From positions 1-34,243 of the forward strand of contig CATKYT010000013.1 in NCBI GenBank assembly GCA_949841245.1: a DNA stretch of 34,243 bases. The letters run 5' to 3'. This stretch comes from an uncultured Eubacteriales bacterium. GTDB taxonomy: Bacteria > Bacillota > Clostridia > Christensenellales > UBA1242. A program made the translations under genes and the position numbers. Positions 30,788-34,243 of this stretch are shown here, piece after piece. Numbering within the stretch: the first letter of the stretch is position 1; each line of letters opens with the position of its first letter. Under the pieces are notes generated by a model that saw nothing but the letters and a program-made list of their open reading frames with translations, did no database searches and was not told where the DNA came from.

Positions 30788-32567
30788 ATTGCAAATTTTT
30801 CATTCTTTCAGAAGCAAGATTAAAATAATATTTATCAAGTTCTATACCAATAAATTTTCTATTTAATTTTTCGCATGCAACACCAGTGGAACCACTGCCC
30901 ATAAATGGATCTAAAATGATATCATCATTGTTTGTATGAATTTCGATGATTTCCTGCATCAATTTTAAACTTTTTTGTGTTGGATGATTTACTTTTTCAT
31001 TTCCAGAAACAGTTGAAGTCTCAAATAGACTTCGCATGTAAGATTTATCATCTTGTTTATTAAAAATCCATTTTGCACCTTTTTTTACCGCCCAAATTGC
31101 AAACTCCATATCTTGTACATATCGTCTGTTGATGTTTCTAGGCATAGGGTTTGATTTTTTCCACACCAAAATATCTTTGACTTCCAAATTAGATTCTTCC
31201 ATTTTTTTTATGATGAAACTTATATAACGATATGAGCAAAAAACAATGAAAGACCCATTTTTGTCTAAAATTTGTTCATATTTTGGTATCCAAGAAAACA
31301 AGTCAAAATTTTTATCCCATGTTCCAAAATCTATACCTTGTCTTGGAATCTTTAAGGTGTTGAAATTATTTTCATGAGAAATGTTATATGGTGGGTCTGT
31401 TATAATGTGATTTACCCTTATATTTTTGGAAATAAGCTCATCAATTATTGTATAAGCATTCCCTTGATATAAAGTGTAATTTTCTTTTGTAATAATGCTG
31501 TTTTCAAATTCTAAACAAATTTGGTTTCCAATGGCATTTGCAAGGAGTGGTGGAACAGCATTCCCTATTTGTTTACAAACAGCAACTTTTGGTCCATAAA
31601 AATAGAAATCGTCTTTGAAACTTTGTATTCTTGCTGCTTCTCTTGGAGTTATAGCCCTGTTTAAATAAGGATGAGAATTTTTACCATTGGATGGAGTGTC
31701 AAATCTTGTGTCAATAGTTGGACTTATATTGTTCCATTCCAATCTTGACCATGTTGTGGAAAACTTTTGTTTGCCAATATATTTTTTTGGAAGATATTCT
31801 TTTCCACTTTCTGGTGGAATTAGTTTCAACTTTTCTATTGCCAAATTTGAATGCGAAGATGCTTTGTGAAATTGTAAAACTTTTCCTTTAAGAAATTTTT
31901 GATATTCGCTTTCAGGTTTGTTTATATAAGGTGATAAAATTTCACCTTGACCACTTTCTAAATATGAAAGGTCAGAAATAGCATCTCGAACTGTCACAAC
32001 ATTATCAAGAGTATTAGGGAAATTTATAAACTTGTTTTTGCAAGCAATAAAAAAAGCTCTTTCTCTATTTTGTGGTACACCATAGTTTTTTGCATTTAAA
32101 ACTCCACAGTTTACAATATATCCTAAGGAATGTATTTCTTTTAAAATTTCATCTCGAAAAAAATGATTTGATGAATTTAAAATGTTTTTAACATTTTCTA
32201 TGATAAATATTTCGGGTTGCAAGGTTTTTACAATGCTTAGATATTCTTTAAATAAAAAATTTCTTTCGTCATTTAAACCTAAGTTTTTGCCTTTTAAACT
32301 GAAACCTTGACAAGGTGGTCCGCCAATGATCATATTGACATCTTTTTTTAGACTTTCGTTGATTACTTTATTTTTGATTTCATTATCTAAAATATCACCA
32401 CATATAGAAGTTGCTTTAGGAAAATTTTTGGAAAAAGTTTCAATGGCAAATTTATCGAAATCTAAACCAACAACAGTTTTAAATTGTTTATTTATTTCCA
32501 GTCCTGCAGAAAAACCACCTGCTCCACAGAATAAATCTAATACTCTAAATTCCACAACAGTCTCCAT
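30786..32567 (-). CDS. Fused cytosine-C5 and N4/N6-type DNA methyltransferase, 593 aa
   Basis: Two methyltransferases in one chain. The first (~1-345) is a cytosine-C5 enzyme: LFCGAGGFSAG (12-22), IIGGPPCQGFSLKG (~80-93), IIENVKN (~120), PQNRERAFFI (~165), PREAARIQSF and IGNAVPPLLANAIG. The second (~360-593) is a beta-order amino-methyltransferase: catalytic IITDPPYNISHEN (~388-400) comes first, and the SAM motif DPFMGSGSTGVACEKL (~550) last, as in N4-cytosine/N6-adenine enzymes with a DPPY motif. The start may be ATG 32567 or GTG 32555; the latter has GGAG six bases upstream. It is divergent from the HNH nuclease gene at 32670, forming a restriction-modification pair. Unlike the 24445 fusion, its second half is of a different class. 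Confidence 0.93.
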   Translation of the reverse strand: METVVEFRVLDLFCGAGGFSAGLEINKQFKTVVGLDFDKFAIETFSKNFPKATSICGDILDNEIKNKVINESLKKDVNMIIGGPPCQGFSLKGKNLGLNDERNFLFKEYLSIVKTLQPEIFIIENVKNILNSSNHFFRDEILKEIHSLGYIVNCGVLNAKNYGVPQNRERAFFIACKNKFINFPNTLDNVVTVRDAISDLSYLESGQGEILSPYINKPESEYQKFLKGKVLQFHKASSHSNLAIEKLKLIPPESGKEYLPKKYIGKQKFSTTWSRLEWNNISPTIDTRFDTPSNGKNSHPYLNRAITPREAARIQSFKDDFYFYGPKVAVCKQIGNAVPPLLANAIGNQICLEFENSIITKENYTLYQGNAYTIIDELISKNIRVNHIITDPPYNISHENNFNTLKIPRQGIDFGTWDKNFDLFSWIPKYEQILDKNGSFIVFCSYRYISFIIKKMEESNLEVKDILVWKKSNPMPRNINRRYVQDMEFAIWAVKKGAKWIFNKQDDKSYMRSLFETSTVSGNEKVNHPTQKSLKLMQEIIEIHTNNDDIILDPFMGSGSTGVACEKLNRKFIGIELDKYYFNLASERMKNLQ

Positions 32568-32616
32568 ATGAGGGACAAATTTTTAATACCTCAACAATAA
32601 TAATATCATTATTTAT

Positions 32617-32644
32617 TTGAAATTGCAACTTATTTTGTTATAAT
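32617..32644 (+). promoter_or_regulatory. Promoter of the HNH nuclease gene
   Basis: TTGAAA (32617-32622), a 16-base spacer and TATAAT (32639-32644) with TG upstream (TGTTATAAT). The ribosome site is the weak AAAGGAT before ATG 32670. The divergent methyltransferase gene must be read from the same 100-base gap. Confidence 0.75.
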
Positions 32645-32669
32645 AATTATATTAAAAGGATAGGTTGTA

Positions 32670-33887
32670 ATGAAAGTAAGTGAGTTTTTAGAAAATCAAA
32701 AAATTCCTGCATTTTTGCTTGGTGCTTTTTATGGAAGGTTTCAGTTTACTAAAGATTATAAATATATTTATACATATTCTTCATATAAGAACAGTGTTTT
32801 ATATAGAAATTCAAGATTATGCATTCAATCTAAAAAAGATTACTTAAATCAATTAAATGAAATTTGTCAGCCTTATTCTTTTTGGAGCAAAAGTTCAAGT
32901 GGTTTTCCTAGAACGGACATAGTTTTTTCTTTAAGGAATGATTTAAACTTGACTAAGGAGCAATTTTTTAACAGATTAAATACTAAGATTTATAACACTG
33001 ATTTCATTTATGAAGAAAAACTTTCTGAAAATAAAAAAAGTTTCATTCGTGGATTTTGTGAACTTAGAGCCAGTATAGACAGAAACAGAAAATTACTTAC
33101 TATGGATTATGTGTATAATAATACTCAAGAAACGAAAAGAGTTCGATTATTGATTGATTATCTTGATGTTCCTGTAAATGTTGCAAACTATAATTTTCGA
33201 GAGTTTCAAAACGATTACATAAATGGAATCAAACGAGAAACACAGTTCAGAATTAATATTATGTGGTATGCAAATTATATAGGTTTTATTAATACTTATA
33301 AAATTGAAGTTTTCAAAAACAATTTTGATTTTACAGAGATTTATAAAGTAAAAGATGTAACGTATTTTAAATGTGAATTACCTATAAATTCTGAAAATAC
33401 AAATTTTGAAAATAGATTGGCTTATTACACAAATAATGTTTTTGGTAAAAAGTTAACTAAACTAGATCTTGATAAGTTTAAAAAATTGATAGGTGCGAAT
33501 AATGATAGTCAAGATTTTAGAAGAAATTTTAATATAGTAAATGCTGTAAGATATGGAACTGATGACTTTTGTGTATGTTGTTGTGACGATTATAATATTA
33601 AAAACAGAAGTTTTATGGAGAGAAATACAGGAAGATTCCATTTTGAAATCCATCATATGATTTCAGTAGGTAAGACAAAAGAACTTGACGATGTTGATAA
33701 TTTGGCAAAAATTTGTCCATCTTGTCATGCAACATTAAAACGTGGCAGTGCCAATGAATTAACTCAAAAAGAATGCATAAGGAAAATATTTAAGCATAAG
33801 GCAAACATACTTGAATTTTGTAAATCTTATTTTGATGAACAAGACTATGAAACAGTAGTTGATTTGGTATGGAAAGCACTTAAATAA
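32670..33887 (+). CDS. HNH endonuclease with LAGLIDADG-like N-terminal part, likely restriction enzyme
   Basis: The 405-residue product ends in an HNH nuclease: CVCC near 300, EIHHMISVG near 325-333 (the HH pair), then DDVDNLAKICPSCHATLKRG, with CxxC-type metal ligands. The N-terminal two thirds contain two segments recalling LAGLIDADG helices, LLGAFYGRFQF (~16-26) and FIRGFCELRASID (~128-140). In both, the position of the catalytic acid in true LAGLIDADG enzymes is Arg, so this part may serve DNA recognition only. It is divergent from the fused methyltransferase, the usual setting for a type II restriction enzyme. An asymmetric target modified by two enzyme activities would fit the pair. The fold assignment of the N-terminus is inference. 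Confidence 0.85.
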   Translation: MKVSEFLENQKIPAFLLGAFYGRFQFTKDYKYIYTYSSYKNSVLYRNSRLCIQSKKDYLNQLNEICQPYSFWSKSSSGFPRTDIVFSLRNDLNLTKEQFFNRLNTKIYNTDFIYEEKLSENKKSFIRGFCELRASIDRNRKLLTMDYVYNNTQETKRVRLLIDYLDVPVNVANYNFREFQNDYINGIKRETQFRINIMWYANYIGFINTYKIEVFKNNFDFTEIYKVKDVTYFKCELPINSENTNFENRLAYYTNNVFGKKLTKLDLDKFKKLIGANNDSQDFRRNFNIVNAVRYGTDDFCVCCCDDYNIKNRSFMERNTGRFHFEIHHMISVGKTKELDDVDNLAKICPSCHATLKRGSANELTQKECIRKIFKHKANILEFCKSYFDEQDYETVVDLVWKALK

Positions 33888-34057
33888 AATTAATTAATTT
33901 TTATTTTTAAATTTTGATGGATAATTGAATTTTAATGATTATACAAAGAACTTAAATTTTGTTATTAAGATTTTTTGAATCCAACCAACACAAAGACAAA
34001 AAAATAAAACATTAACATTTACTTGATTTTTCAGATGGATATGTTGTAACATAGGAA

Positions 34058-34090
34058 AATAAACTTTAATTATTAAAGTTTATTTTTTTA
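34058..34090 (+). terminator. Rho-independent terminator
   Basis: AATAAACTTTAA and TTAAAGTTTATT form a 12-bp stem with a three-base loop and a following T run. It lies about 170 bases beyond the HNH gene. Confidence 0.8.
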
Positions 34091-34093
34091 TTG

Positions 34094-34118
34094 TTCAAAG
34101 CAAATAATTTGCTTTGAA
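34094..34118. repeat. 25-bp perfect palindrome before the last gene
   Basis: TTCAAAGCAAAT-A-ATTTGCTTTGAA is perfectly symmetric. No T run follows on either strand, so it is probably not a terminator; it could be an operator or a leader hairpin for the gene at 34147. Confidence 0.6.
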
Positions 34119-34146
34119 AAAAATACGAAAGAAGAAAGGAGATAAG

Positions 34147-34243
34147 ATGAAAAAGTCAACGAAGAAGTTGACTTGCTGTATAACTGTAATTGCGATAGTT
34201 GTGGCTGTATGGATAGGGATATTAACCGGAAAGGCAGAAGAAG
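34147..34243 (+). CDS. Partial secreted or membrane protein, N-terminus only
   Basis: The first 32 codons are in the window. AAAGGAG lies just before ATG 34147. The visible residues start KKSTKKLTCC and continue with a hydrophobic helix (ITVIAIVVAVWIGIL) before GKAEE, so the protein has a signal peptide or N-terminal membrane anchor. The family cannot be named. Confidence 0.7.
   Translation, partial: MKKSTKKLTCCITVIAIVVAVWIGILTGKAEE

Overview
The window is AT-rich (roughly 30% G+C by eye) and uses ATG/GTG/TTG starts, AGGAGG-type ribosome sites and TTGACA/TATAAT promoters, often with an extended -10 of the form TGTTATAAT. The minus-strand set jag, mnmE, mnmG, rsmG is the usual Bacillota gene order near the replication origin. 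I read it as chromosome from a low-GC Bacillota organism, probably a clostridial lineage; no species can be named from the sequence.

Bases 1-11,990 hold the core block. It starts with a partial gene, a LysR regulator, a small broken gene and two unrecognised proteins (1745-4297). The tRNA-modification and RNA-binding genes rsmG, mnmG, mnmE and jag follow on the minus strand. Unlike the usual compact layout, single plus-strand genes (7018-7410 and 8881-9507) sit between mnmG/mnmE and mnmE/jag, each closed by a two-way terminator. A guanylate kinase and an uncharacterised protein follow. Bases 12,000-16,650 carry a ferritin-like protein, a TM2 membrane protein divergent from an XRE repressor with two clear operators, tRNA-Ser(UGA), a four-helix membrane protein, a DUF488 / dual-OB-like pair and a small protein.

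Bases 16,900-33,890 look like a defence or accessory island. In order: a very large protein with a sigma-70 region-4-like helix-turn-helix; a four-gene operon (74-aa helical protein, GHKL ATPase, unknown protein, probable DUF6339 protein) ended by a terminator; a second operon (XRE regulator, an 803-aa fused cytosine-C5 plus adenine-type methyltransferase, and an unknown protein that may be the matching nuclease); a structured non-coding stretch next to an IS21-family element (istA/istB); a DUF4357 remnant; and a divergent restriction-modification pair made of a second fused methyltransferase, of a different architecture, and an HNH nuclease. A partial secreted or membrane protein gene starts at the right edge.

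The most striking points are: (1) five genes (mnmG, mnmE, 8881, the XRE gene at 13820 and the DUF488 gene at 15102) whose -10 box ends six or seven bases before the start codon and which lack a ribosome site, as expected of leaderless mRNAs; (2) the GHKL-ATPase operon beside methyltransferase genes, a plausible uncharacterised defence system; (3) two independently built cytosine/amino methyltransferase fusions within 10 kb; (4) a possible structured RNA split by the IS21 element; (5) eight-base C and G tracts in the promoter spacer of one interposed gene and in the coding region of the other.
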